Numbered from the stretch's first letter, positions 41,521-50,420 are shown. The stretch: 64,000 nucleotides of DNA from Streptomyces asiaticus (GCF_018138715.1 NZ_JAGSHX010000006.1:3410001-3474000); one strand, 5' to 3'. Notes: generated by a model not told the origin, from the sequence alone. Numbers and translations: made by a program.

Positions 41521-42462
41521 TCATGTGGAACTATTTCCAAGGATGCCGAGCTCAGTGGCGCGCACCCCGGCCTGGAAACGGGAGTTGGCCTCCAGCAGCT
41601 CCAGGATCCCGGTGACATAGCGGCGGTACGTACGCACCGAGATCGCCAGATCGCGGGCGGCGGCCTCGTCGGTGACCCCGTCGCGCAGCCGGGCCAGCAC
41701 CCGGCGGACCATTTCGGTGCGGGCGCGGTTGCCGAAGTCCAGCGGGCGGGCGGCGGGCACGGCACCGCCCCAGATGGAGCGGAACATGCCGTACAGGGTG
41801 GCCACCACCACCGGGTCCTCGATGACCGAGGTCTGCCGCCCCTCCTCGGCCTCGGTGCACACCAGGGCGGTACGGCCGTCGGCGATCACCGCCGTGGGCA
41901 GCGGCACCGACGCGATCCGCACCTGCGCGGGGCGCGCGGCCGGAGCGGCGCCGGGCGCCTCGGCGGGCGGTGCGGGACCGGGGATGGGCCGCGGCACGGG
42001 CCCGGACGGCGCCGCCCCGGCAGCGGACCCGGAGGCAGGCCCGGTGGATCCGGCGGCAGCCGTTCCCGCGGCGGACCCGGAGGTGAGCCCGGTGGATCCG
42101 GCGGCAGGCCCGGTCGATCCGGCCCCGGGCGCGGATCTGCCGCGCAGCACCCGCACCCCGACCGGCTCGCCGAGGTCCGTGAGCAGCGCGCCGAGCGCGG
42201 CCTGCACCGGCGCCATCCGGGCCGAGCACTCGGGGAAGACGGCGTCCACGCTCCGCCCCGCCTGGCCGATCACCTCCTCGGCGGCGGCGAGGAACGCGGC
42301 GTCCTCCACCCCCACCTCGGTGAACCGCGCGTCCCGGGCCCGCCGGGCGCGATGCTGGATCACCGTGGACTCAATGAGGTCCCGTACCTCCCGTAGCGTC
42401 CCCTCCAGGGTGTCCCCCGCGAGCGCGGCCTCCGGTCCAGGATCGCGTCCGCGCTCCATCAT
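41521..42462 (-). CDS. HTH transcriptional regulator 2 (LuxR-like C-terminal domain)
   Basis: 313 residues, paralogue of the regulators at 33438 and 42517. C-terminal HTH: DGVTDEAAARDLAISVRTYR then RYVTGILELLEANSRFQAGV. The N-terminal part has the shared IESTVIQHRARRA helix. Between them lies a 60-residue Gly/Ser/Ala/Pro low-complexity linker (about 115-175) encoded by tandem GGTGGATCCGGCGGCA-like repeats. Start is the first of two adjacent ATGs. Stands in tandem after regulator 3. Confidence 0.8.
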   Translation of the reverse strand: MMERGRDPGPEAALAGDTLEGTLREVRDLIESTVIQHRARRARDARFTEVGVEDAAFLAAAEEVIGQAGRSVDAVFPECSARMAPVQAALGALLTDLGEPVGVRVLRGRSAPGAGSTGPAAGSTGLTSGSAAGTAAAGSTGPASGSAAGAAPSGPVPRPIPGPAPPAEAPGAAPAARPAQVRIASVPLPTAVIADGRTALVCTEAEEGRQTSVIEDPVVVATLYGMFRSIWGGAVPAARPLDFGNRARTEMVRRVLARLRDGVTDEAAARDLAISVRTYRRYVTGILELLEANSRFQAGVRATELGILGNSST

Positions 42463-42516
42463 GTCGACATTCCCGCACTTTCCGCCTCGTGACGTGGTCA
42501 AGGTCTCGAGCGCCGT

Positions 42517-43347
42517 TCAGTGACGGCTGGGCAGCAGCCCCATTTCCACCGCCCGTACCCCCGCCTGGAAGCGGGAGTTGGCCCCCAGTTCGCGCATGAT
42601 CTCTGCCACGTACCGGCGGTAGGTACGCAGCGAGACCTGCATCTGGCGCGCCGCCACCTCATCGGTGTGGCCGGTGCGCAGACACTCCAGGATCCGCCGT
42701 ACGGAGTCCGGGCACAACCGCCCGCCGAGCCGTGGATAGTCCGCGAGCGCCACGGCGTTCCCCCAGGTCCCGGCGAACATCATCTCCAGGGCCCGCACCG
42801 TGGCGGGATCCTCGACGAGCGACGCCTGCCCCGGGCCCCGCCCCGGTTCCGACGGCCCCCTCCTGAGGTAGACCACCTCGCCGTCGATGAGCAGCGCCTC
42901 GGGTAACGCCGGCAGCCCGCCGTCGCAGATCCGGATCTCGCACCGCGGATCGGTGCGCGCGAGCGCCCGTACCGCCCCCGAGGCCAGCACCCGCTCCTCG
43001 CACAACAGCCGTACGACGAGGGCGCGCCGGGCTCCCCTGGCCGGGCGGGCGAGCGCGGCGCAGACGGCCCGCGTCTGCTCCTCGTTCCCCGACAGCACCA
43101 CGCTGACGGTCCGCTCGGCGCAGTCGACCAGGGTGTCGACGACCTCGGCGAGCGGCACCTTCCCCAGAGCCGTCCCCGCCCAGGAGTCCTGGGCCAGCTC
43201 CCTTCGGTGCCGGGTGACCGTGGACTCGATCAGATCACGGGCGGCCAGCAGCGCGTGCTCGACATAGTCTATGGCGCCTGACGAGGGAGTCTCCGTGCTC
43301 TCCGTGCTCATGGGAGAAGGCTCGGACACCCTCACAAGACCAACCAT
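42517..43347 (-). CDS. HTH transcriptional regulator 3 (LuxR-like C-terminal domain)
   Basis: 276 residues. C-terminal HTH: TGHTDEVAARQMQVSLRTYR then RYVAEIMRELGANSRFQAGV, nearly the same as in the other two. N-terminal IESTVTRHRRELA helix is shared as well. Start ATG 43347 is supported by AGGGG; ATG 43311 has none. It lies 54 bases upstream of regulator 2 and could be cotranscribed. Confidence 0.82.
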   Translation of the reverse strand: MVGLVRVSEPSPMSTESTETPSSGAIDYVEHALLAARDLIESTVTRHRRELAQDSWAGTALGKVPLAEVVDTLVDCAERTVSVVLSGNEEQTRAVCAALARPARGARRALVVRLLCEERVLASGAVRALARTDPRCEIRICDGGLPALPEALLIDGEVVYLRRGPSEPGRGPGQASLVEDPATVRALEMMFAGTWGNAVALADYPRLGGRLCPDSVRRILECLRTGHTDEVAARQMQVSLRTYRRYVAEIMRELGANSRFQAGVRAVEMGLLPSRH

Positions 43348-43701
43348 GACTTCCCCTGCCGGGTGACAGTGACCTGGTTATGCGAATACCGGCCTGATTC
43401 TCGTCAATTTCCCTGCCCCGAAATGCGCGGGCAGCATTGTGCGAAATCCATGACGACACTAATTCGCGCACAGCGACCGCGTCAACGCGGGGCGTGAGGT
43501 AAAGAGTTGACAAAACGGCGTGCGGCGGCGCGCGTCATGCTGTCGAGCCGCCGATGCGCCGGGGGCGCGTGTCCACAAGTTACCGGCGAGTGCACCCTCC
43601 GGACCCGGGGAGACTACGGACCGCAGCGAATCGACGCCGTTCGGCGACGCGGAGTGGGGGCTGATGTCCGGTTACTGCCAACGCGGCACGCTCGATCGGC
43701 G
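43348..43701. other. Intergenic region without supported gene
   Basis: 354 bases, partly AT-richer than the surroundings (43380-43470), consistent with the promoter of regulator 3. No convincing gene, palindrome or RNA was recognised. It marks the right edge of the cluster-associated regulators. Confidence 0.4.
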
Positions 43702-44106
43702 TCAGCCGAAGCTGATCGGCCCCTGGAAGTCCCGTCCCTGGACCACCGGGCCGGTGATACGGGCGTTGCCTCCGATGCGGTTGTACACGGCCCCCGCCTC
43801 CCCGGCCGACTCGCCGTGCTCACGCATCCAGGCGGCCAGGTCTCGGCCGAACTCCGGGTCCTGCCGGGCCCGTTCTACCAGCAGATCGGCCAACTGGCGC
43901 AGCCGGGCGCCGTCGTCGTACGGAATCGCCACCGGATCCGGACCACCCGACCCCGGGTCACCGGCCGGCTCGCCCTCGGCGCGCCGCAGCACCCTGCGGA
44001 CCAGCGTGCCGAAGGACTCCAGGGCCCGCCGCCCGGCCTCACCGCCGGCGCCCGACACCGCCGCGTTGACCGCCGTGACCAGCGCGCCCGCCGTCACCGG
44101 GTCCAT
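43702..44106 (-). CDS. Hypothetical protein with C-terminal GPVVQG motif
   Basis: 134 residues, not assigned to a family. Helical N-terminus (VTAGALVTAVNAAVSG), an acidic middle, and the C-terminal YNRIGGNARITGPVVQGRDF followed by GPISFG. Short tails with N-x-I-x-G-x-GPVVQ-x-G repeats are something I associate with Streptomyces NB-ARC/effector-associated proteins, so this may be a small module of a conflict or signalling system. That link is an impression, not a domain hit. Start ATG after a G-rich leader; 48 bases downstream of the ATPase gene. Confidence 0.6.
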   Translation of the reverse strand: MDPVTAGALVTAVNAAVSGAGGEAGRRALESFGTLVRRVLRRAEGEPAGDPGSGGPDPVAIPYDDGARLRQLADLLVERARQDPEFGRDLAAWMREHGESAGEAGAVYNRIGGNARITGPVVQGRDFQGPISFG

Positions 44107-44154
44107 GGCCCACCCCCTGCCCTCGATCGGGGCCCACGCTACCGGCGCCGCTGG

Positions 44155-44556
44155 TCACCGTTCCACCGCTTCCGCGCGGAGGGTGAACCAGACCGTCTTG
44201 CCGGTCGGGGTGAGATCCGTTCCCCAGTCATGGGCGGTCTTGCTCAGCAGGAACATCCCCCGGCCGCTCTCGGAGAGGAAGTCCGGCTCCTTGACCACCG
44301 GCAGCCCGGACTCGGTGTCGCTGACCGCCGCGTGGATCCCGTACGGAAGGTTCTCCAGGGTGAGGACGCATTCGGGAGAGGCCGCGTGCTTGTGGACATT
44401 GGACAGCAGCTCGGTGACGCACATCCCCGCCGCGCTGATCAGCTCCTCACGCCCCCACAGCCGCAGTCGCGCCCCGACGGCGCGGCGTATGTCGGCGAGT
44501 ATCCGCGGATGGGCACGGAGGCGCAGTTCGTATCGCTGCGAGATGTTCTCAGCCAT
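44155..44556 (-). CDS. RsbW-like ATP-binding protein (HATPase_c), whiJ-type locus 1
   Basis: 133 residues of the anti-sigma/RsbW-like GHKL ATPase family. N-box-like ELLSNVHKHA, G1 DTESGLPV and the G2-type GRGMFLLSKTAHDWG are visible. Divergent from an XRE regulator and DUF397 gene, the classic Streptomyces arrangement of abaA/whiJ-type loci that influence development and antibiotic production. GGAGGGG lies upstream of the ATG. Confidence 0.87.
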   Translation of the reverse strand: MAENISQRYELRLRAHPRILADIRRAVGARLRLWGREELISAAGMCVTELLSNVHKHAASPECVLTLENLPYGIHAAVSDTESGLPVVKEPDFLSESGRGMFLLSKTAHDWGTDLTPTGKTVWFTLRAEAVER

Positions 44557-44710
44557 ATGCTCCGGGGCCCCTCCAAAGCACGACGCGCTGCCGTGTCCCC
44601 TAGCGATCCTGGCCTATGGAACGTCCCACTCGCAATGTTTCGACCCACTCGCACAAGACTGGCATATGCCTGGCTGGTAGGCGTAGTTGGCAATACGACA
44701 GACTGGCGAC

Positions 44711-45595
44711 ATGTCCTACCAGCCAGTGCCCACCGTTCGGCGCAGGCGCCTGGGCTCCACGCTACGGAAACTGCGCACCGAAGCGGGGATGACACTGGAC
44801 GCGGCGGCCGACGCACTCAATGCGGCCGCGAACGGATCGTCCGACGCCCGCCGCTGGACGGCGCCGAAGCTCTCCCGGATCGAGAACGCCAACGCCACGA
44901 TCCGCACCACCGAGGTCGAGACCCTGCTGAGGGCCTACGCCGTCACCGACTCCCATACCCGTATCGCCCTGGAGGGACTGGCCAAGGACGCGGGAAAACG
45001 CGGCTGGTGGCAGACCTATCGCGGCATCGTGGGCCCCGCCTACGCCGACTACATCTCGCTGGAGAGCGACGCGGAGAGCGTTCGCGACTACGCCTCACTG
45101 GTCGTCCCCGGTCTGCTCCAGACGGCCGACTACGCCCGCGAGACCATCGCGGCGAACGCCGTGGCCCGCACCGCCTCCGAGGTCGACGCCCTCGCCGAGG
45201 TGCGCCTGGCCCGCCAGGCCGTTCTCACCCGCTCCTGCCACCCGCTGCGGCTGTGGGCCGTCATCCACGAGGCGGCGCTGCGCCGCAGGTTCACCGGCCG
45301 GCCCGGCATCATGGCCGATCAGCTGAAGCGGCTGCTGGACGTGGCCGACTGGCCCACGGTCACGCTCCAGGTGATACCGATCGACGCGGCCCCCAACCCC
45401 GGGGACGCGGGAGCGTTCACACTCGTGGCCTTCCCCGGGCCCATGCCGGATGTTGTCACCCAGGAGAACCTGCGCGGCCCCACATACGTCGAAGGAGTCG
45501 ACGACGTCAACGTCTTCGCCGACGCCTTCGGCCATATCGTGGACTGCGCGCTGTCCACGGATGTGACGAAGGCCCTCATCGCTGGTCTGGTATGA
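44711..45595 (+). CDS. XRE-family HTH regulator with DUF5753 (WhiJ-like), locus 1
   Basis: 294 residues. XRE HTH at about 12-70 (LGSTLRKLRTEAGMTLDAAA), then the long DUF5753 domain with SLVVPGLLQTADYARE and TLQVIPIDAAPNPGD. Usually works with the small DUF397 protein encoded downstream. The ATG at 44711 is preceded by the palindrome GGCATATGCC at 44661-44670, a possible autoregulatory site. An 8-residue longer form from 44687 is unlikely. Confidence 0.9.
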   Translation: MSYQPVPTVRRRRLGSTLRKLRTEAGMTLDAAADALNAAANGSSDARRWTAPKLSRIENANATIRTTEVETLLRAYAVTDSHTRIALEGLAKDAGKRGWWQTYRGIVGPAYADYISLESDAESVRDYASLVVPGLLQTADYARETIAANAVARTASEVDALAEVRLARQAVLTRSCHPLRLWAVIHEAALRRRFTGRPGIMADQLKRLLDVADWPTVTLQVIPIDAAPNPGDAGAFTLVAFPGPMPDVVTQENLRGPTYVEGVDDVNVFADAFGHIVDCALSTDVTKALIAGLV

Positions 45596-45612
45596 GAAAG
45601 AGGGCCCCACAT

Positions 45613-45822
45613 ATGAACACCTCTGCAATGACCGCGCATCGCCACCCCCACTGGCGCAAGTCCACGTACTCCGTGGGCGAGGGACAGTGCGTCGAGGTCG
45701 CCGCCGCCGGCGGCCGCGTCCGGCTGCGGGAGAGCGACGACCCCGGCACCGTCCTGACCACCGTGCCGGCGGTGCTCGCCGCCTTCGTCCGGAGCGCCAA
45801 GTCGGGCGCGTTCGACGCCTGA
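45613..45822 (+). CDS. DUF397 family protein, locus 1
   Basis: 69 residues. WRKSTYSVGEGQCVEVAAAG, RLRESDDP and LAAFVRSAKSGAFDA match DUF397, small proteins paired with WhiJ-like regulators as putative antagonists. Lies 17 bases after the XRE gene with GAGGG upstream of the ATG. A strong hairpin follows. Confidence 0.9.
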   Translation: MNTSAMTAHRHPHWRKSTYSVGEGQCVEVAAAGGRVRLRESDDPGTVLTTVPAVLAAFVRSAKSGAFDA

Positions 45823-45834
45823 CCGTATGACGAC

Positions 45835-45866
45835 GGTGTGGTGCCGCCCCAGGACGGCACCACACC
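45835..45866. terminator. Bidirectional hairpin between DUF397 and the AA10 gene
   Basis: Perfect 12-bp stem (GGTGTGGTGCCG with CGGCACCACACC) and 8-base loop in a 51-base convergent gap. Confidence 0.7.
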
Positions 45867-45873
45867 AGCGACG

Positions 45874-46467
45874 TCAGAACTGGACGTCCGAGCAGGAATA
45901 GAAGGCGTTCGAAGTGTCCGCGATGGTCCACACGGCGAGGATCACGTGTCTGCCGGTCTTACCGCTCGGGATGGTCCCCGAGTGGGAGAGCGTGGACGGC
46001 GGACGCTGACCGTTGTACGGAACGGTCAGGAAGGGCTGGGAGTCCAGGCTCGCACGGGTCAGTTTCTGGTTGGGGTTCCAGCCATTCTTGGTGATGTAGT
46101 ACTTGAAGTCCGTGGTCGCGTGGGAGGCCGTGAACCGCCAGTTGAAGGTGTAGCTCCGCCCGGCGGTCAGCTTGGTCGTGGGCCAGTTGCCGCCCCGCGG
46201 GTCGTCGAGCTGCGAGAACCGGCTGTTGCCACCCGCACAGATGGTGCCGTCCGCCGGACCACCCGAGGGGAAGCCCTTCGGCCCCTCGACGCTCTGAGGC
46301 TCGTACTGGATGTCGCCGCAGCCCGTCACCGTGCCGTTGGCGCAGAGCTTCTGGCGGCTGATGGGCGAGTCGGTGTAACCGTGGCTGGAGGCGCTGCCGC
46401 CGGTCGCGAGGACGGAAATCGCCGCGAGTCCGATGCCGATGACGGCGGCGCTGATCTTCTTGCGCAT
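45874..46467 (-). CDS. Lytic polysaccharide monooxygenase, AA10 (chitin-binding type 3)
   Basis: 197 residues. A Sec signal peptide ends SASS, leaving mature His29 (HGYTDSPISRQ) as the first copper-brace residue; the second His is in FTASHATTDFKYY. The catalytic module occupies the whole mature protein, with no extra binding domain. It oxidatively cleaves chitin or cellulose outside the cell. AGGAG lies six bases before the ATG; an upstream in-frame start adds 15 residues without signal character. Confidence 0.93.
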   Translation of the reverse strand: MRKKISAAVIGIGLAAISVLATGGSASSHGYTDSPISRQKLCANGTVTGCGDIQYEPQSVEGPKGFPSGGPADGTICAGGNSRFSQLDDPRGGNWPTTKLTAGRSYTFNWRFTASHATTDFKYYITKNGWNPNQKLTRASLDSQPFLTVPYNGQRPPSTLSHSGTIPSGKTGRHVILAVWTIADTSNAFYSCSDVQF

Positions 46468-46640
46468 GCTTCGCTCCTGAAGACGTGGGGAGTGCTTCGA
46501 CGAGCCGTGCACGGCGGTCTAGACCAAGTGTGAGAGTATCCAGGGGTCAATAGTCATGTCCATACCAATGGCGTAGGTCCACGCGCCCCCTTGGCGTCCT
46601 GAGCACCCTCCGGGGTCGGGTAGGATTTCCGCGTCAGCAG

Positions 46641-46714
46641 GCGCCGCTAGCTCAGTTGGTTAGAGCAGCTGACTCTTAATCAGCGGGTCCGGGGTTCGAG
46701 TCCCTGGCGGCGCA
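46641..46714 (+). tRNA. tRNA-Lys (anticodon CTT), second copy
   Basis: Identical over 74 nt to the gene at 12092. Here the genome encodes the 3' CCA (46715-46717), unlike the first copy. TAGGAT upstream is a likely -10. The nine bases before the gene are also identical in both copies. Confidence 0.97.
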
Positions 46715-46736
46715 CCAGCACCCATATCGCTGACCT

Positions 46737-46763
46737 GGGCGTTCTCGGTTTCCGAGGGCGCCC
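46737..46763 (+). terminator. Hairpin after the second tRNA-Lys
   Basis: GGGCG/CGCCC plus inner CTCGG/CCGAG around a TTT loop, 20 bases after the CCA end. Consistent with a tRNA terminator. Confidence 0.5.
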
Positions 46764-47106
46764 TTCGGTGTTTCACGAGCGCCTGGAGCCACGGCCGCCG
46801 ACGGCCGCCCCGAGTCCGGAGATAGTGACCAGGGACACATATCAACCCTCTGTATACCGAGCTCCTTGCACATGAGTCGCTTTATCCCCTCATGGGGGAC
46901 GCACCCCGTACTTCCTCCGTGACGGCCTATCGCCGGAAGGCCAGGCTCCGCTCTCCCGACGTGTCTAGACCCCTTGTCCAAGGCCCCGACCAGTGAATAT
47001 CTTCCGTGCGACCACAGCGCGGAAAGCGCTTGTCGCCGCGTACGGGCCTTGGGGAGAGGCCCCGGCGATCTTTTCTCTCATCAGCCTTCACGGGAGGGGT
47101 ACGTCC
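46764..47106. other. Intergenic region without supported gene
   Basis: 343 bases between the tRNA terminator and the secreted protein at 47107. It contains CCCC-TCAT-GGGG (around 46887) and otherwise only likely promoter sequence. Reading frames here are antisense tRNA artefacts or extensions of the downstream gene. Confidence 0.4.
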
Positions 47107-47637
47107 ATGTCCACGATCCTCAGATCCACCGTCGGTGCCGCCCTCGCCGCCGCCGCGGCCGCCGTTCTCACGCTGACCGCGCCCCAGGCCTCCGCCGCCG
47201 AGCGCCCCTCGGCGACCGACGTCAAGGTGTCCCCGCTGGCGTCGGCCGAGACCAAGGCGTTCGCCAAGGCCAACCCCGGGCCCACCGCGGCCGCCGCGAC
47301 CGTGTGCGGCACCGGCTACTCGCTGAACAAGGCCATCCCGCTGCCCGAGGGCACCGACCCGAGCGTGCGCCTGGCCACGCTGTTCAGCTACACCAACGGC
47401 AGCGGCAAGGGCTGCGCGATCCTGGACAACAACTACGGCGCCTCGCAGTACATGTACCTCAAGGTCTGCAAGGTGGACGGCACCGGCTGCGACACCGACT
47501 CGGGCAACTTCAGCGAGTACGCCGGCCCGGTCTACGTCTCCAGCATCGCCTGCGCCCCGGTGACCGCCAAGATGGGCAAGACCTCCAGCAGCCTCTACAT
47601 CAACTACAAGTCCGACTACGTCTTCGCGTGCAACTGA
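47107..47637 (+). CDS. Secreted protein of unknown function
   Basis: 176 residues with a clear Sec signal peptide (hydrophobic Ala-rich core, cleavage near QASAA at about 28). The mature part has six cysteines (TVCGTGYSL, GKGCAILD, KVCKVDGTGCD, IACAPV, FACN) that may form disulfides, and Gly/Tyr/Ser-rich strands. I do not recognise a family. GGGAGGGG precedes the ATG at 47107; the longer frame upstream has no support. Rightward, 30 bases before the glycoside-hydrolase-like gene. Confidence 0.8.
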   Translation: MSTILRSTVGAALAAAAAAVLTLTAPQASAAERPSATDVKVSPLASAETKAFAKANPGPTAAAATVCGTGYSLNKAIPLPEGTDPSVRLATLFSYTNGSGKGCAILDNNYGASQYMYLKVCKVDGTGCDTDSGNFSEYAGPVYVSSIACAPVTAKMGKTSSSLYINYKSDYVFACN

Positions 47638-47667
47638 CCCCCGTCACTCGGCACTGAAGGAGACGTC

Positions 47668-49905
47668 ATGGCCGACGCCATGGTCATGCGGGCGCAGCAG
47701 TTCATCAACGACACATACGGCGGGAAGCTGGGCATTCCGGCGCTCGAGGTCGACGGGAAGACGAGCTGGACGGTGATGTACGCGCTCACCCGGGCGCTCC
47801 AGTACGAGCTGGGCATCACCAGCCTCTCGGACAGCTTCGGCCCCACCACCCTGAGCACGCTCCAGTCGAAGTACCCGAAGCTCAACGCCAGTACGACGCC
47901 CTCGACCAAGTTCACGAAGATCATTCAGTCGGGGCTGTACTGCAAGGGGTACAACGGCGGCGGGATCGACGGAGTGTTCAGCTCCACGGTGGCGAATTCG
48001 CTCACCGAGCTGATGACCGACATGGGTGTGGCGGGCGTCTTCGAGGCGGGCAGCCTCTCCCCCAAGGTCTTCAAGGGGCTGCTCACCATGGACGCCTACA
48101 TCGTCACCGGGGACGGCGGCGCCGGCATCCGCACGGTGCAGCAGTATCTGAACGCCAACTACGTCAAGCGTCAGGACTACTTCATCATCCCGTGCGACGG
48201 ACACCACTCGCGGACCGTCGCCAAGTCCATGCTGCTGGCGGTGCAGTACGAACTCGGCATGGCCGACGGTGTGGCCAACGGGAACTTCGGCCCCGGCACC
48301 CAGTCCGGGCTGAAGCAGCACACCGTCGCCTCGGGCGAGACCAGCACCTGGGTACGGCTGTTCTCCGCCGCGATGATCCTGAACCAGCGGCCCAATGTGC
48401 CGTTCAGCTCCTCGTTCGGATCGGCGCTGCAATCCGCGGTGAACAGCTTCCAGGATTTCGCCAAGCTCCCGGTCACCGGGAAGGGCGACTACTCCACCTG
48501 GGCATCGCTGCTGGTCTCCTACGGCGACCAGGACCGCAAGGGCCAGGCGTGCGACGGCGTCACCAAGATCACCCAGGCCCGCGCCAACACTCTGAAGGCC
48601 GCCGGGTACAAGTACATCGGCCGCTATCTCACCAACCCCAGCACCACCGATCTCCCCGAGAAGGCCATCCAGATCGGCGAGCTCCAGACCCTCGCCGACA
48701 ACGGGCTCCGGTGCTTCCCGATCTATCAGACCTTCGGCCGCGACGCCTCGGGCTTCAACTACACCGCGGGCAACGCGGCGGCCATCGCGGCGGCGAACGC
48801 GGCCGATGACCACGGCTTCAAGGACGGCACCCGGATCTTCTTCGCCGTGGACTTCGACGCGTACGACTACGAGGTCACCGACAATGTCCTGCCGCACTTC
48901 AAGGGCATCGTGGACGGCATGGCCATCGCCGGGAACCGGTACAAGATCGGGGTCTACGGCCCGCGCAATGTGTGCATCCGGGTCTCCGAGGCGGGCCACG
49001 CCACGGCGAGCTTCGTCTCCGACATGTCCAGCGGCTTCTCCGGGAACTACGGCTATCCGCTGCCGCCCAACTGGGCCTTCGACCAGATCGTCACCAAGAC
49101 GATCGGTTCCGGCGACGGCTCGATCAACATCGATAACAACATCGCCTCCGGCCTGGACACCGGACAGGGGTCGTTCAACCCCCCGGTGGCGACCATGCCG
49201 GACAGCCTCTTCAACCAGGCCTATTTCCCGGGGCTGCTCGCCGACGTCCAGACCTACATGCAATCCATCGGCTTCCCCGAGGACGACGGCCGGATCTACA
49301 CCACCACCCAGTGCCTGGAAACGATCATCGCCGGGGATGTCGCCGTGACGAACACGGCACGGGCCTACGGCATGCGGAAGGCGCTCATCCAGACCACGGC
49401 GTTCTGGGAGTTCCGGCACTACGGCAACGAGGACCTGGTCAAGGACGCCGGGGTGTGGCTCTATCACAACGGCTATGTGCCGGACTGGGCCAAGGACCTG
49501 CCCGGGGTGGTCTCGCTGCGCGACAGCAGCACCGGTGTGGCCCAGATGTTCGGGCTGGTGGGCGTGCTCTGCTGGAACAACTCCATCAGGACCGGTCTGG
49601 TGACCGGCACCCCGAAGGACCCGGACAAGGACTCCGACGTCTTCTCGGTGTGGGACAAGCTCCGCACGGACAACGACTTCGCCCTCACCTCCGTCGGCCA
49701 CGCCCATATCTGGGGAGCCGACGGCAAGCCGGGCAGCGTCGACGCGGAGACGGCGATCCGCCGGCCCTCGCTGGACTACAAGGAGTCGGAGATCTACGAG
49801 GTGCTGCGGCGCTACCAGGGCCCGAAGGAACCCGCCTTCACCGACGCCAAGAAGCGCATGCCGCTCTACTACATCTTCGAGAAGTACAACAGGATGATGC
49901 GGTGA
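47668..49905 (+). CDS. Rv2525c-type glycoside-hydrolase-like (DUF1906) protein with peptidoglycan-binding-like repeats
   Basis: 745 residues. The middle part (about 300-500: GYKYIGRYLTNPSTTDL, GLRCFPIYQTFGRDASGF, RIFFAVDFDAYDYE, KIGVYGPRNVC) is a GH25-like TIM barrel of the Rv2525c/DUF1906 type. Before it lie peptidoglycan-binding-like segments (QYLNANY, YELGMADGVANGNFGPGT). The C-terminal 230 residues resemble another PG-binding-like unit without named family. No signal peptide is present: the N-terminus is MADAMVMRAQQFIND. It heads a three-gene operon with GTGA overlap to the next gene. Probably acts on or senses cell wall, route of export unknown. Confidence 0.82.
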   Translation: MADAMVMRAQQFINDTYGGKLGIPALEVDGKTSWTVMYALTRALQYELGITSLSDSFGPTTLSTLQSKYPKLNASTTPSTKFTKIIQSGLYCKGYNGGGIDGVFSSTVANSLTELMTDMGVAGVFEAGSLSPKVFKGLLTMDAYIVTGDGGAGIRTVQQYLNANYVKRQDYFIIPCDGHHSRTVAKSMLLAVQYELGMADGVANGNFGPGTQSGLKQHTVASGETSTWVRLFSAAMILNQRPNVPFSSSFGSALQSAVNSFQDFAKLPVTGKGDYSTWASLLVSYGDQDRKGQACDGVTKITQARANTLKAAGYKYIGRYLTNPSTTDLPEKAIQIGELQTLADNGLRCFPIYQTFGRDASGFNYTAGNAAAIAAANAADDHGFKDGTRIFFAVDFDAYDYEVTDNVLPHFKGIVDGMAIAGNRYKIGVYGPRNVCIRVSEAGHATASFVSDMSSGFSGNYGYPLPPNWAFDQIVTKTIGSGDGSINIDNNIASGLDTGQGSFNPPVATMPDSLFNQAYFPGLLADVQTYMQSIGFPEDDGRIYTTTQCLETIIAGDVAVTNTARAYGMRKALIQTTAFWEFRHYGNEDLVKDAGVWLYHNGYVPDWAKDLPGVVSLRDSSTGVAQMFGLVGVLCWNNSIRTGLVTGTPKDPDKDSDVFSVWDKLRTDNDFALTSVGHAHIWGADGKPGSVDAETAIRRPSLDYKESEIYEVLRRYQGPKEPAFTDAKKRMPLYYIFEKYNRMMR

Positions 49906-50420
49906 ACGAAGCACCTTCATCGCCGGCATCGCTGGCGTCCGATTCGCCGGACGGACTCAACTCGATCCTGCTGCTGTTCATCTGCCTGATCGGGGTCATC
50001 GTCGTCTTCACCCTGATCGGCCTCCTCGGCTCCGGCATCGCCAAGCGCACCGGCCGCCGGAAGACCCCGGCCGAATGGCTCGGCGCGATCGCCCTGCTGT
50101 CCGTCTGCGCCACCGTCGCCCTGTACATCTGGGGCGCGCTCCATGTGATGTTCATGGAGAGCGACACCATGCGCGAGGCATGCGCCAAGGCGGGCGGGGA
50201 GGCGAAGGCGGCCCAGGTCGACCGCTACTCGGCGAGCTACCTTCCCCTTCGCTTCACCTGCCGGATCGACGAGGGCGGAAGTTACGACGCCGCGGTCCCC
50301 GGATACGTCAACCCGGCCATGGGCATCGCCTTCGTCCTGGCCATCGCCACGGGTGCCGTATCCGTCGTGGCCCGCGACCAGAACCGGCCCACCAGCCCCA
50401 CCGTCACGAGGGGACGATGA
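49902..50420 (+). CDS. Small membrane protein, three predicted helices
   Basis: 172 residues, GTG start overlapping the preceding stop (GTGA). Hydrophobic segments at about 22-46 (SILLLFICLIGVIVVFTLIG), 60-84 (ALLSVCATVALYIWGALHV) and 140-158. Two cysteines in the extracytoplasmic loop (EACAKAG, RFTCRID) could form a disulfide. No family recognised. Genomic coupling suggests it helps localise or regulate the glycoside-hydrolase-like protein. Confidence 0.8.
   Translation: MNEAPSSPASLASDSPDGLNSILLLFICLIGVIVVFTLIGLLGSGIAKRTGRRKTPAEWLGAIALLSVCATVALYIWGALHVMFMESDTMREACAKAGGEAKAAQVDRYSASYLPLRFTCRIDEGGSYDAAVPGYVNPAMGIAFVLAIATGAVSVVARDQNRPTSPTVTRGR

Noticed and set aside
12092..46714. tRNA-Lys copies as att sites of an integrative element
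   Set aside because: Both copies are full length with their own promoter-like sequence, and no integrase, excisionase or transfer genes lie between them. Kept only as a direct repeat.
46660..46845. Minus-strand frame ending GTRTPDPLIKSQLL
   Set aside because: This peptide is the known artefact of reading antisense through a tRNA gene; it overlaps tRNA-Lys.
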